Shown: positions 47,171 through 58,958 of the stretch, piece after piece | Position numbering within the stretch: position 1 is the stretch's first letter | Layout of the letters: each line of letters starts with the position of its first letter | DNA from: Manis javanica | Lineage: Eukaryota; Chordata; Mammalia; Pholidota; Manidae | Assembly: GCF_040802235.1 (NCBI RefSeq) | Contig: NC_133158.1 | Span: 42,164,001 to 42,228,000 of the forward strand | DNA: 64,000 nucleotides | Reading direction: 5' to 3' | Translations under genes and position numbers: made by a program | The notes under the pieces: model-generated | The model's database searches: none | What the model saw: only the letters and a program-made list of their open reading frames with translations | Told to the model about the DNA's origin: nothing

Positions 47171-48539
47171 AATGTTAAAACAATGGAAAGGAAATATTCC
47201 TCAAAAGACCCACAAATATCTAAGAATGTTTGTTGTGCAATTTGGTTATTTATTTTCCTAAAAGAGATTGGAATAAATTATGGTGCATGTGTAACAGGGA
47301 GATTCACTGTCCTGGCATGCCAAGAAGAATGAAGAATTTATGCCAGTTATTAACTGGGATTTAATCTCTGACAGGATTCCTAGGGTCTTTCCTACCTCAC
47401 ATGCACGAACATGGCTTCTGGTGTGCACAAAGAACACCTACTACTTCTATAATCTGAGAAGCTCCTGCACTTTCTTCGCCTCGGAAGAACTTGCAGGTAG
47501 ACACAGTAGCCTGCTGATGTGTGCTTATGTCTATGCCTCCCAAACACCACAAAGTGGACCATGGCTGAACTGAAGAGATTATAAGCCCACAAAGAGAAGG
47601 CACCTGTTTTTGGAGGATGGAATTTAAAGGGTCTAACAGCTGACACACTCCAGTTTCCTTGTTCTAGAGAGAGTCAGCCCAGGGGCTTCTTGCTCAGAGC
47701 CCGGCCCATCCAAGCACGTGAGGCAGGTGAGGGTGAAGGCAGGAAAGGCGGGCAGCAGAGCAAACAGGGAAGTTAGCTGACAATCTTTCATAAAGGACTA
47801 TTGGATATGTCCTCCACCTCCCAAGATCCCAGGTTTCTCCTCCTCAGTGTCGATACTCCTATGACCTCCATCCCACCAGGAAAGCCTTGGAATCTGGCAC
47901 AGAGGCTCTAAGCTCAGGGACTCAAAGTCAAAGGTGGGGCAGGGACAAGGCACCGACTGAGCACCAGAGAATGCTGGGAAGGCCACCAGCTCCTGCCGAA
48001 CAGCTGTCCACCCTCCCACATGGTGACAGGAATGCTGGCAGCTGGCCCACAGCCCCCATGGACACTGGGGGCGGTCCCTCCTCCAGATTTCAGCCGGACC
48101 CCATCCTGTGAAGACCAGCAGCTGACACACCCTCCATGCAGGACAGGCTCCTTAGTGGCTCATTCTCAAATATGACTATGTGAAGGGGCAGCCGAGATCC
48201 CCCTGCGTCTGAGGAGAGCCCCAGGGTGGGCAGATGGGTAGGAGGAGGGGAACCTAGAGGAAACCAACAACTGGGGAGAAGCGGCCCCTAGGATGCTGTA
48301 CTACCTGGGAGAACGGCAGAGGATTAAGTTGAGTCTATGATACTCCTACTAGGTATCTGCAAACCAAGTCAGTATCAGCGGTTTCACAGGATTCAGCTGA
48401 ACACATGTTGCGCCCAGGAAATCACAGGGCACCCAAAGGCAGAACAGCGCCAATGAACATTAGAGTATGACAGCCACAGAAAGCTCCACATGAAGGCTGG
48501 GAGATAAAGTACATCTCTGAGAAAGTAGAGGGAACAATG

Positions 48540-48920
48540 ACACAGGTGAGAAGGGAAAAGAGAAACAGAAGGATTAATCTAGAAAGTTCAATGTCCATCT
48601 AATAAGTTTTCCAGGAATTAAAAACAGAAAAAGGTAGGGGGAATTTGTTACAGAGAAAATCAAGCACAGCTTCCCAGAGATGAAGGGCCTGTGTGTCAAA
48701 CTGGGTGGGCCACCAGGCACCCAGAGCACGCGGATGAAGAGACAAGGCCAGGAGCCCGAGGCTTCCAGGGCAAGACTGGAGGCTAGAGGTGAAGGCCTGG
48801 GCTATGGGCAACAGCGACTGTGGGTGACAGTGGAAGCTCCAGGTGCTGGGATCTGGAGAAAAAGGACTCTCAGCCCGCACGTGAGTGCCCACAAACTACT
48901 CATCAAGTGAGACAGCACAA
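48540..48920 (+). mobile_element. Ancient L1 (L1M-type) ORF-region fragment, sense
   Basis: 'gcttcccagagatgaaggg', 'gtgtgtcaaactgggtgggc' + 'caccaggcacccagagcac' and 'aggcttccagggcaagactg' + 'gaggcta' follow a segment common in old L1 elements (consensus idea: 'cccagaactgaaggac...gggcccaccgagtgcccagcac'). Confidence 0.45.
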
Positions 48921-51061
48921 GTCCAGCTCCCCAGCGCGACCTGCAGTGAGCTCCACTCAGGGACCCACCCTGAGACAGTGCCCACGGAACAGGAGCTGGA
49001 ATACAGGGGCCTCACAGGCGAGAGGTGACAGGGACCCGCGGGATGGGTGAGGAGGTTCTGGGCCCGTGCAGCCGCACGTGGGGCTCACGGAGAGAAGGGT
49101 GCAAACGCGGCAGGGGGAGGTGTGCTCCGGACCAGGCCTCGGTGCTGACTGCAGGGTGCTGAGGAGGGCAGGGACAGCAGGGGTGCAGAAGGGCAGTGCC
49201 CACCTTCCTCCCTGGGATGACAGCGGTCCCGCTGAGTGTGAAGAATCAAGAAACAGGTGGGCTGCATGGCAGTGAGGCCCCAACGAGCAGTGGAAGGCGA
49301 CTGCTTCTGGCATGGGGCTGAGGGGCACGGGTGGGGCTGTCACCCCATTATGATAAAATTGAAGACTCCCTGGCTTCTATACAGTAACTGTATTACACTT
49401 TAGCTTGATATGGCACAAATTAACTTGAAACAAGGCAGGGTTCTATTTAATCGCTCCTCATAAACCTCACAGAAAGGACAGGCCCTGCATCCCACTGGGC
49501 TGTGACTCTAGGCACAGCAACTGCACTGGATAAACTGCGGCGGCCCAGACCAGATGGCACCAGCTTATATACAATCAGTCAGGCTCTCCTCCCTCAAACC
49601 AGTATTTACAACATTTAATAAACACGTCCAGGTAGATTGTCCTGTGAACAGGTTTTTTTGCTGAACAGTGTGCATTTCCACTGAGCCTCCCTTTGTTGCT
49701 GACTGGTTGGGCGGCACTCAGTGTGAGAAGTAATGATGTTTCCATGGTGACCACCTCCTGGGTCTGTGTGCCTGGCGCTGGCAGAGTCCGGGGAGGCCAA
49801 GGCCCTGGCAGACCCGAGTGGAGGCGCCGCGGACACCGAGGGGCTGTGATGACCCCACTGGCCAGTATTCAGTACCGATCAGTGAAGGGTCACAGGTGGC
49901 CCAGCTGCCCTCTGCTGTCCTGAGTGGGGTAAAAGGGGCTTGGAGCTCACCCCCGTTTGCAGATGGAGCCTCTTGGCCACATGCTTCTGCTTCCCTCTTG
50001 CTTGGAGAAGTACATCAAAAAATGTTTTTTTTTAACCCAATTCATAATTTCCCTCCTTTTCAACTGCCCTCTCTGCTTTAAAACAGCAACCAGGGCAGCC
50101 AACAAAGCTCCAATTAGCTTCCAGAAAAGGGCTTCACAGTGGGAACTGAACAGACTCAAGACAAAGGCCCCTGTGGGGTGGAAGGTCACACGCTGCATGA
50201 GAACCGAGTTCAGCCCGGAACACTCCTGCCTTCTGAGGGTGTGGGAAGTCCCCGTGTGCTCCACGCAGGGGAGCTGTGCTGCCCCCCACACTCTCTCCTG
50301 GGCACAGAACCCCGGCTCCCTTTTCCTGGACTTGTCCCCAGGCCCCACCGGTGCCCCCAGAGGGGATGGTCTCACTGTAAACATCAGAGGGGTGGCCGCT
50401 ACCCCCATCCAGTAAGTTCAAAGTCACACAGAATCTAAAAATAGTCCATGTCTGACTTTGGGGAGCAGTGGAGACTCAAGCCTGGCCTGAACAATGGCCC
50501 CCTTGCCCGGTCCATCTTAGAACAAGGGCGGTCTGCCTGCATTGGAGCACACTGCTGGGGCTGCTGGGAATGGTGACAGGAGCATGGCCTGGGGCTTCCC
50601 GGGGCCCAGAGGCAGGTGGCCCTGTCCGGGGAACTGTGTGAGCTGCAGGCAGCCCAGAGCCTCTCGGGCCTGGCCCCTCACCTATAAACTGCACAGCCTG
50701 GATGGGAGACCGCCTGGCCCTGTCTATGTTTTAGGCCTCTCAGGGCAGCCAAGCAATTCATTTTGTGCTCACTTACTGATCGCCTGTTGGGTTCAGCACC
50801 GTCCTCAGCACAAGTACAGCAGAGACCAAAGCAGATCTGTGTCCCTGTGCAGTGTCTGTTCAGGGGCAGGGAGAGGGCAGCAAAGGCAGACAGACACCTC
50901 CCCGGGTGTGCACATGGTTTTGATTTGCTCATAATTTCAGGAAGGCCATCCATCCTGATTATTACCAAAGCAATTGGAATCCTTGGCATCTATTAGGAGG
51001 TGACAATGTGGTTTTCCCTATGATCACAATTAACCTCTCAGAGCTAAAGTTATCCACATAC

Positions 51062-51140
51062 CTACAGACCCAGTGCCGTCAATGATGGCGGTCACAGTGG
51101 CGAGGGCATGGGAGTTTCCTTTCAGACTTTTGTGAGTCCC
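51062..51140 (-). CDS. SLC37A1: SLC37A1 exon, TM10-TM11 loop and TM11
   Basis: Acceptor 'ctcttccag', donor 'gtatgtgg'. 26 codons + 1: GTHKSLKGNSHALATVTAII, then DGTGSV and the first base of glycine. In the family this glycine-rich helix lies against the substrate path. Phase 0 at the start, 1 at the end. Confidence 0.96.
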
Positions 51141-51673
51141 CTGGAAGAGAGGGAAAGCGGATGTGAAACACCCCAGCGGCACTGGAGCTCCCCGGCATTG
51201 ACCGAAATATGCTACGCAGTTCAGAATGCTGGCTATTTTCATTAGAAAATTTAAACTCCTCCATCCCAGACTTACTTCGGGAAGGCATACGAAGTTTCAA
51301 GGGTTTTTAACAGTCAAAATCCATAAAAAATACTTGTCTAAGCATATTCCAAGTCAAGGAACTCAGCCTTCTCTTCAGGAAACATTTCCCCAGCACAGTC
51401 ATCTCTTTGCTGAGGCCCACCAGCCCACGTGGGCATAAGAAGACAAATGACACTCGGCCCTTGTCCCTAGCCATGCCAGCACTAACAACCCCTTCCACGT
51501 TTCTGCAAAGGGCTTGTGACATGGTCAGATGACTCTACAGTATCTATAAGTCAACCTGGTTAATGACACTGCCAGGGAGGATGGGGCAGAGGGCAGGACC
51601 CAAAAACCCAACGTGGGGGCACAAGTACTGAAGAACAAACCAACAGGAGCCCTGGCTTTCAAAGCCACATGCC

Positions 51674-53985
51674 CAGGCATACTGGGTCACTGGTGTGTGT
51701 GCCAGTCTGCTGCCATAAAGCCAGCATGCAACGAAGAGTCAGTGAACCATCTGGCTTCCCAGTGTGCACAGACATTATGCCCACACTACCCTGTAGTCCA
51801 AATTAATTATGTGTGTAACAGCAATGGTCTAAGACAACAGTGGGCACATCTTCATTTTAAAATACCTTATTGCTAAAAAGCGGTAACTGCCACCTGAACT
51901 TTCAGTGAGTCACACTCGTTTTGTTGGGGAGGGTCTTGCCTCCATGTTGGTGGCTGCTGACCGAGCAGGGTGGTGGTGGCTGGGTGGCTGCGGCCATTTC
52001 TTAAAATAAGACAACAGTGAAGTCTACCACATTGATGGACTCTTTCACGGGCGCTCTCTGTAGCGTGTGATGCTCTTTGAGAGTGTGTGACCCACAGCGG
52101 ACCTGCTTTCAGAACTGGGTCAGTCCTCAGACCCTGCCGCTGCTTCCTCAGCTCAGTGGACGTCGTGTCCCACAGTCCTCCTGGCACCCTCCCTGGGGGC
52201 AGATTCCATCTCAGGGAAGCCCATTCCTGGTTCCTCTGCAGGGGCAGCTCCTCACCCGGGCAGGTCTGACCTGAGAGGCAGCAGGGCGGCCCCGTCCTTG
52301 GGCCCTGCTTCTGGTCCTGGTTCTCGTGCCGTTCCCACCACACCTGCAGCTGCTTCCTCCCCAGAGGCCTGAGCCCCTCGGAGTCAGGCACAGGGGCTGC
52401 AATCAACTTCCTCCAAATGCCTGTTCATGCTGACATTCTGACCTCTTCCCATGAATCACGAATGCTCTCGATGGCGTTGGGAATGGTGAATCCTTCCCAG
52501 AGGGCTTTCTGTTTACTTTGCCCCAATCCACTGGAGGAATCACTCTCCCTGCAGCTAGAGCCTTACGACATGTATTTCCTGAATAATAAGACTTGAAAGT
52601 TGAAATGACCCCTTGATCATGGGCTGCAGAATGGAGGCTGAGTTGGCAGGCGTGAAAACATGAATCTCGGTGTCCATCCCCATCAGGGTTCGTGGGTGAC
52701 CAGGTGCACTGGCAACGAGCAGTCATATTTCGAAAGGAATCTTTTTTCTGAGCAGCAGGTCTCAACAGTGGGCTGGAAATTCTCAGGAAGCCATGCTGTA
52801 AACAGACGTGCTGTCACCCAGGCTTTGCTGTCCCATTTGCAGAGCACAGGCGGAGTAGATTTAGCATCATCTCCAGGGCCCGAGGACTTTCAGACTGGGG
52901 AATGGGCAATGGCTGAAAGTCTCCAGCTGCATTAGCCCCTGACAGGAGAGTCAGCCTGTCCTGTGAAACTGTGAAGCCAGGCACTGACTTCTTCTCTCCA
53001 GCTATGTATGAAAGTCCCACGTGGCATCTTCTTCCAACAGAGGCTGTTTCATCTACACTGAAAATCTGCCGTTTAGCACAGCCGCCTGCACAGATGACCT
53101 GAGCTGGATCTCCTGCGTGACTTGCTGCAGCTTCTCCTTCGGCACCTGCTCCTCCACCTGCACTTTTATACCATGGAGACGGCTTCTTTCCTCAACCATT
53201 ATGAACCAACCTGAGCTGGCTTCCAGCTTTTCCTCTGCAGCCTCCTCACCTCTCTCAGCCTTCACGGACTTGAAGAGAGTCGGGGCCTTGCTCTGATGAG
53301 GCTCTGGCTAAAGGGCTGTCGTGGCTGGTTTGGTCTCCCACCCAGACCACACGTTCCCCATATCAGCAGTGAGGCTGTTTCACTTTCTTATCATTTGTGT
53401 TCACTGGAGGAGCACTTCTAATTTCCTCCAAGAGCTTTTCCTTTGCTTCACAACTTGGCTATTTGGGGCAGGAGGCCCAGCTTTCAGCCCATCTCAGCTT
53501 CAGTGCGCCTTCCTCACTGAGCTCAGTCATCAGCTTTTGTTTGAAGAGATGTGCGACCCCTCCTTCCACCTGAACACTCAGAGGCCACCGCGGGGTCAGC
53601 AACTGGCCTGATTTCAGTATTGCTGTGTCCCAGGGAATAGGGAGGCCCGAGGAAAGGAGAGAGACAGGGGAACAGCCAGATGGTGGAGTGTCAGAACTCA
53701 CATGGTGCTTATCGGTTAAGTTCACCATCTTACATGGGTGTGGTTTGTGGCACCCCAAAACAATTACAATAGTAACATTAAAAATCACCAATCACAGACA
53801 CCATAATAAATAATCATGAAAAAATTTGAAATATTGAGAGAATTACCAAAACGTGACACGGAGACATGAAGTGCACACACACCACTGGGAAGCGGTGCTG
53901 ACAGACCTGCTCCACGCAGGGGGCCGCATGCCTTCAGTTTGTAATTGAAGTGAGGTACAATAAAATGTAATAAAGCAAGACTTAA
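51674..53985 (-). mobile_element. Nearly full-length Tigger1 DNA transposon
   Basis: The left end starts CAGGCATAC, the Tigger1 terminal sequence. The right part, read on the minus strand, follows the Tigger1 5' region ('tttggtaattctctcaatat' + 'ttcaaa', 'gttactattgtaattgtttt' + 'ggggtgccac', 'ctcgggcctccctattccct'). The transposase relic lies between. The outermost inverted repeat at the 53985 end is degraded. Length is about 2.3 kb against about 2.4 kb for the consensus. Same orientation as the host gene. Confidence 0.85.
51873..53620 (-). pseudogene. Tigger1 (pogo-type) transposase relic
   Basis: Broken frames in the right order resemble the Tigger1/TIGD1-type DDE transposase. 53540-53459 holds QKLMTELSEEGALK (DNA-binding region). 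53265-53053 holds [20 protein letters not shown]. The first catalytic-region motif IFSVDETA is reached by a frameshift near 53055. 53020-52814 holds DRLTLLSGANAAGDF. 52765-52403 holds DQGVISTFKSYY. 51873 onward holds HPATTTLLGQQPPTWRQDPP. The consensus start ATG is GTG here. There are several stops, and the segment with the second catalytic Asp is missing between the 52814 and 52765 frames. Confidence 0.85.
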
Positions 53986-55500
53986 TTGGGCTGTGGCAAA
54001 ATGATGCACAAACATCTTCCTAGATGCACAAATGGAGGACAACAAAAGGAAGAAGCTGAATCAGGAAGTGCCCCAAAGCCTGAGACTTAAAATAAGCCAG
54101 AGGCTATAAAAACAAATGCTTATGAATGTTTATGTACTAAGCCTATAAGATGAAGCAAAAACGCAAAGTGATGATCACCCATAACCCATGTTTTCTGGAG
54201 TCTAAAAAGAGAAGTGAAAGTTCTCCTCTCCTTCTAATCCAACAGGGACAGACAACTGTTACTGGTCTGGTGTGGCCCTTCCAGACTTTTCTATGCCCCA
54301 TACAGACAGGAACATGGACATGCTTCATAAAGGCAGTTTCAGGAGCACTGTCAACAAAAGGTGGGCCTGTTGCTGTAGGTCAGCGGCCTACAGAAGATGA
54401 GAGAATCCCAGCTCCCAGGGCCTCTCTGCTCTGCTTCTCGCGGCTGGCCTCTGGGTCCCTGGGGGGTGGGAAGGGCCCAAGATGCTGAGGACCACGCACC
54501 AGAGAGCTGGCTGCTCCGACGGGGCTGAGTGTCGGGCTGACGTCTGCCTGTGGCCCTAAGAGAACGCGGATAGGGGCAGGAGCCAAGGCCTGCAGAGGCC
54601 CGGGCTTGCCGCGGTTTTTGAATGAGAGAACGAGCTGGTGGCTGGCGAGTTCTGGGTCTCATTCTGGAGGTATTTGGGAGAAACGCAGAAGACAGAGGAT
54701 CACTGGGCCAGCAGGGCAGAGCATCTCCATAAGTTCACTTTGGGGAGGGTGGGGTTTGTCTTTTCTTTCCCATTTATTTATGGAAAAGACTTCTATGAAG
54801 CGATTTGTATTTCAGTGAGGTGCTGCCTGCAGATGACAGCACATGACTCCTGCGTGAAACAGCTTTCATGTCAGAGGACCAGAATGGCCCGCCTCCCTGG
54901 GCCTCTGATGGGGACCCCACACCATCTTGGCAGCAGCCCCCTTCTTCCAGGAAGAACTGGGCAGCTGCTCCTGTGGGTCCAAGGCCACTACGGCCTTGGC
55001 ATTTATCAGCTTGTGCATTGTTTCTTCACCATGCCAGCTTCCTCTCTGCAGTATGTCCTCCCAGGAGTGGGAGCGGGGGCAGCCATCTGGTCGGTCTCTG
55101 CAGTCCCCAAGACCAGCAGAGGGCAAGCACAGACCGGGCAGGACGATGGGGAGGAGCTGACCTCATTTTGCCACAGCCCTGGGCCCCGAGGACCGGCTCT
55201 GGGCACAGGGCCCCAGCCTCCAGGGAATGAGCGAGGGCAGCCCAGAGGGGCGGGCCGGCCTGCTGACCACGCCTTGAGCCTCAGACCAGCCCCCTCATCT
55301 CATCTCAGCCCCTCATTGACAGAATGGGGCTGACACCTCCCCTTGTTTGCAGAAGACTCTTAACAGCATAGACATCAGCCACCTGTAAGAGGTGCTTACA
55401 TAAATGCACGATTTTACTAACAGACATCATCTGTCATGAGTGGAAGAGGTGACCACGGTAGGCCCTTGGCCTGGGCTCTGGCTGAGACGCGGCCACTCAC

Positions 55501-55574
55501 CAGGTCGGCAGAGACGGCGGTCGTGATGAGGGCATACGGCCCGCTGACCAGGGCCCCGCTGAGCAGCAGCATGG
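55501..55574 (-). CDS. SLC37A1: SLC37A1 exon, TM10
   Basis: Acceptor 'ggtttccacag', donor 'gtgagtgg'. CC completes alanine (G|CC), then 24 codons: MLLLSGALVSGPYALITTAV followed by SADL, ending in phase 0. A hydrophobic helix with a GPY turn. Confidence 0.97.
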
Positions 55575-56679
55575 CTGTGGAAACCGGAAACCATTTTTAG
55601 GTGAGGAAATAGGCAGCTCTTCCCTCTGGAGAGCTGCCCTGCTCCTAGCCACCCCTGGGTGGGCACCCAGTGTCGTGCGGGGCCTGGCCTGAGTGTTTTG
55701 CAGTGGTGACGACTGGTGTCAGTGTCATGAGCACCCTCTTCTAAACTTGCCCTGAGATAGTCTTCTCAGCCCAGTCACACTCTCCCAAAGGTTCAGGCTG
55801 TGCTCGAGGCCCCAGTACTGCTGCCTGGGCTCTCTACAGGGGGCTGCTGCTGATATGAGGTGAGGGTGCACAGCCGTGACCCAGGGGAGCGAGGGCCCCT
55901 GTCGCCCATATCGGCTGGATGCTGACACTGGCCACAGCCGTGTCCACAACAGAATGGACTGCCTCCCAGCAGCTAATGGCAGCCCCCCAGGGAGGCCCAG
56001 ACACCCAGCACTGCCAGGCTCCCCACAGCAGGATAACTGACCCGGTTCTGAGATGCATACTTCCCAGACCAACCTGGTTCACATTCCTTGGTGCAGAAGC
56101 TTCTGGGCCCACCTCACATCATGGATATGTTCTGGGTAAGTTTTAATGGCATCACACATAGCCTACAACCCTTCCCATCCCCAGTGCTGGTTTGTCAGGA
56201 CAGAAAAACTATGCACTAAGCATTGCAGCCGTGATTTGGCAGCACTGCCCACAGGAAGTTAAAGCCAGTCCTGCAAGGTCATGCCGTGGCTCCCAGGGCG
56301 GCAGCTGCCAGCCAGCTGGGAGGAGCAGCTGGAGGTCTGGCGGCTCTAGTTGGGGTGCAGGTCCCAGGCTGCTGCAGCCCCGCTGCCACCGTGCAGGGGA
56401 CAGGCTGCTCCTCTGATGGCTCCTTGCTGCTGGGCACCACAGCTTCGCACCCCAGGCCAGGTGGCCTGCACTCCCCCAAGCTTGCTCTCCAGCCTGTGGG
56501 TGTCAGCCCTTCTGCCCTGCGTGCCTCTCCCAGCGGCCCCACCCGAAGAGCAGCAGGGGGCCATTGTGGCCCATTAGGCTCCAGCTACACCGGCTGGGGG
56601 CTTTTTGTTGTTTTGCTTAATTTCATCAAGCTGTGTGGACAAAAAGTGTGTGGAAGGACAGAAAGAGCCATGGACTCAC
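55575..56679 (-). other. SLC37A1: SLC37A1 intron of 1.1 kb
   Basis: No named repeat or alternative exon seen. The long frames at 56280-56730 on both strands are compositional. Confidence 0.7.
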
Positions 56680-56728
56680 CGACAGTGGCTTCTAGACCCA
56701 TCTTGCTAATGGTGGAGAATATGTAGAG
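56680..56728 (-). CDS. SLC37A1: SLC37A1 exon, TM9 end to loop
   Basis: Acceptor 'cacccctcacag', donor 'gtgagtcc'. 16 codons + 1: LYIFSTISKMGLEATV and the first base of alanine. Starts in phase 0 directly after ...LLLAAPT of the preceding exon. Confidence 0.95.
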
Positions 56729-57592
56729 CTGTGAGGGGTGGAGAAACAGGAGAAAACAATGGTGCATTGAAGTAGCTGAGGGCCTGCCCAGGAATCTGGA
56801 TTTCTGGAAAGGCAGGCAGGAGAGTCCCAGGCAGCCCACTGGAGAGCGGAACTCCCGAGAGGAACTAAGGCCAGGTGGCCCCGGCAGGTGGTCTGCACAC
56901 AGGCGTCCAGGCAGTGCCCACCTTGTCCCGGACCCCCACTGTCCGGGCCCCACTGTCATTTCCTTAGTAAAGGTTCCCTGAGGGACTGTGGTGGGCAGTG
57001 TCCACAGGCCCAAGATGACTGAGAGCTAGGCCTTGTCTGGGGAGTCAGTGGAGGTGCAGGTGGGCAGCCGCTGTAGTGCAAGTTGGTGAATAATGATGTT
57101 ACTCATAGCAGCAGGGTTGTAAGAACAGTGATGGTGTGATGATGTTCCATTCAGCTCTCACATTCTCACTGTCAGGTGGTGGTCCTGTACCCCTCATTTT
57201 TAGGTGAGGAAATCGGCAGAGAGAGGGGAAGCCGCCTGCCCAGGGTCATGGCTGCTGAATGCTTACAAAGTGGCCAAGCCCAGTGTTGGGGTGGGTGGTC
57301 ACGGCTGCCTAGGGAGGTGGGGGAGGCTGAGCAGGAGCCTGTGAGGGGAGGGTGGCCCTCAGGGAGCAGGGCCTGCGGGGCCAAGGGTGACTGAGAGGAA
57401 GTGGCGCCCGCTGTGGGTCATGTGGGCAAGCCAGGGGTGTGGGCTCCACAGGCCTGAGGGCTTAGAGTTGAAGGCTGGGATCCAGGAACCAGGGGCCATG
57501 AGGAGGGCTGAGCTGGGCTGGACAGTGTTTGCTGGTGTGGAGGACAGAGGGTGGCAGTTTCCAGACAAGCATCGGGGGCAGGGGAGGCTCAC
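56729..57592 (-). other. SLC37A1: SLC37A1 intron of 0.86 kb with MIR fragment
   Basis: 57170-57260 ('cctcatttttaggtgaggaa' + 'atcggcagag', 'ctgcccagggtcatggctgc') is an antisense MIR piece. Confidence 0.65.
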
Positions 57593-57678
57593 CGTTGGGG
57601 CCGCGAGCAGCAGCATCAGGCCGCAGGTGGAGGCCCTTTTCTCCAGTCGGTCTGAGATCACACCTGCCAGGATCCCAC
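57593..57678 (-). CDS. SLC37A1: SLC37A1 exon, TM8 end, SDRLEKR loop, TM9
   Basis: Acceptor 'ctgccttgcag', donor 'gtgagcct'. GT completes glycine (G|GT), then 28 codons: GILAGVISDRLEKRASTCGL followed by MLLLAAPT. SDRLEKR is the second-half copy of the conserved loop between helices in major-facilitator proteins (the D-R-x-x-K/R pattern), which governs conformational switching. Confidence 0.97.
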
Positions 57679-58188
57679 CTGCAAGGCAGAGGGGCGGGTC
57701 CTGCAGGCTCATCTTGAGACAATCCCATCAAGAAGCAGTTTAATCTATGTTACAGCAGCAAGATGAAAGCCATCTCCCTTCTCACGGCCTGGTGCACCCC
57801 GCCACGCGCCAGGAGGCTGCCTGAGCATGACCTCCCAACGGGCCTGTAGCAGTCGTCACCGAGTGCGAGCGGCCCAAGGCGTCTCTCAGAGGAACACAGG
57901 GGGCGCCTGGGGGCTGGCTTCCCACTGGCCCGCAGCCCCACACCTGAAGCACCTGTTCAGTTCCCATGCCCACAGGGCCACCTGCTGTGATTGCAGCTCG
58001 TTCAGGCTCGCAGTCAGGGCCTGGGGCGCGGGAGAGGGGCCTTCTGTAGGGCCGCCCGCGTGGTGAGACACCTTGGGGACACGTTTTCCTGTCGGCAGTA
58101 AGTCAGCCCGAAGGGGTCACGGGCCACAGGGGATGATGCTGTCAGGTTGCCAACGATTCTGTCATGGAACAAGTGGTGACGAACTCAC
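57679..58188 (-). other. SLC37A1: SLC37A1 intron of 0.5 kb
   Basis: GC-rich; no repeat or alternative exon recognised. Confidence 0.7.
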
Positions 58189-58251
58189 CGAAGATTCCGC
58201 CCACATCAAACAGGGTGGAGAGCTCCCCGGCTTTCCTGGCATCAAGGTGAT
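58189..58251 (-). CDS. SLC37A1: SLC37A1 exon, TM7-TM8 loop and TM8
   Basis: Acceptor 'ccccccactag', donor 'gtgagttc'. AT completes aspartate (G|AT), then HLDARKAGELSTLFDVGGIF and the first base of glycine. KAGELSTLFDVGGIF is one of the most conserved stretches of the SLC37 family. Confidence 0.98.
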
Positions 58252-58867
58252 CTAGTGGGGGGAGCACAGAGCCACCGTGAGGGGCCACAGCATTGTCGGA
58301 CCCACGCATGACATTCTTTGTTCCATAGCATGACCAAAACTGAGCAGCAATTACTAGTTGACTGACAGTAAAAGAAAATAAAAGTAGTCCATGTGGGCAG
58401 ACCCCCAGGAAGGATGCAGAGTAAACCATCGTAGCCACACAGTGAGGGTCCTGGCTTTGGACTGTGACCACCCACCACCCCGCCTTTGGCCAGTGTCCTT
58501 CAGCCATGCCGTCAAACGCCACCCAGAAGGGCAGGGGAGGCACTGGCACTGCAGGAGGCCCTGCGACACCTCCGACCCTCCGCTTCCAGATCTGCACAGG
58601 GCATGATCCTGCCAGGCCCCCAGTAGGGAGAGCCCTGGGGACTGGCCACCACAGGTGGGGAATCAGGCCAACCCTTTAGGCCCCAATGAGGCCATTATTA
58701 TGGCAATGACACTTCCATATCCAATTCTCTTTTTGTCTATACATTTAACCATCACTGTCACACACAACCTTTCCTTTCCAAGACTACAGCAACCAGCGGA
58801 TACAAGGGGGTTCAGATCATAGGCACTGCCTAGAATTTAACATGTGCTTCTAGCAACAGAGACTCAC
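58252..58867 (-). other. SLC37A1: SLC37A1 intron of 0.6 kb
   Basis: No repeat or alternative exon recognised. Confidence 0.7.
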
Positions 58868-58958
58868 CTACACTGGTGATGTACAGTGGAAGCCAAAAGA
58901 GGAAAGTATAGCTGACCAGCTTTGCGAACAGCAGACACAGAGAGAACTCTATCACCCC
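58868..58958 (-). CDS. SLC37A1: SLC37A1 exon, TM7
   Basis: Acceptor 'ctctctctttcag', donor 'gtgagtct'. 30 codons + 1: GVIEFSLCLLFAKLVSYTFL followed by FWLPLYITSV and the first base of aspartate. It starts the second six-helix bundle. Human has NV where this copy has SV, as I recall. Confidence 0.96.

Larger units (their letters stand above)
46449..51061 (-). other. SLC37A1: SLC37A1 intron of 4.6 kb
   Basis: Holds old L1-like DNA at about 46560-47170 and 48540-48920 and a GT/CA-rich tract at 47016-47064. No alternative exon recognised. Confidence 0.7.
51141..55500 (-). other. SLC37A1: SLC37A1 intron of 4.4 kb with Tigger1 insertion
   Basis: More than half of this intron is the Tigger1 element at 51674-53985. 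The rest shows no named repeat. The 231-codon plus-strand frame at 54638-55333 has no recognised domain. Confidence 0.75.

Noticed and set aside
52403-53265. Frames resembling the human gene TIGD1, considered as a domesticated transposase
   Set aside because: Stops, a frameshift, a lost start and a missing catalytic segment, together with element flanks on both sides, make it a dead transposon copy.
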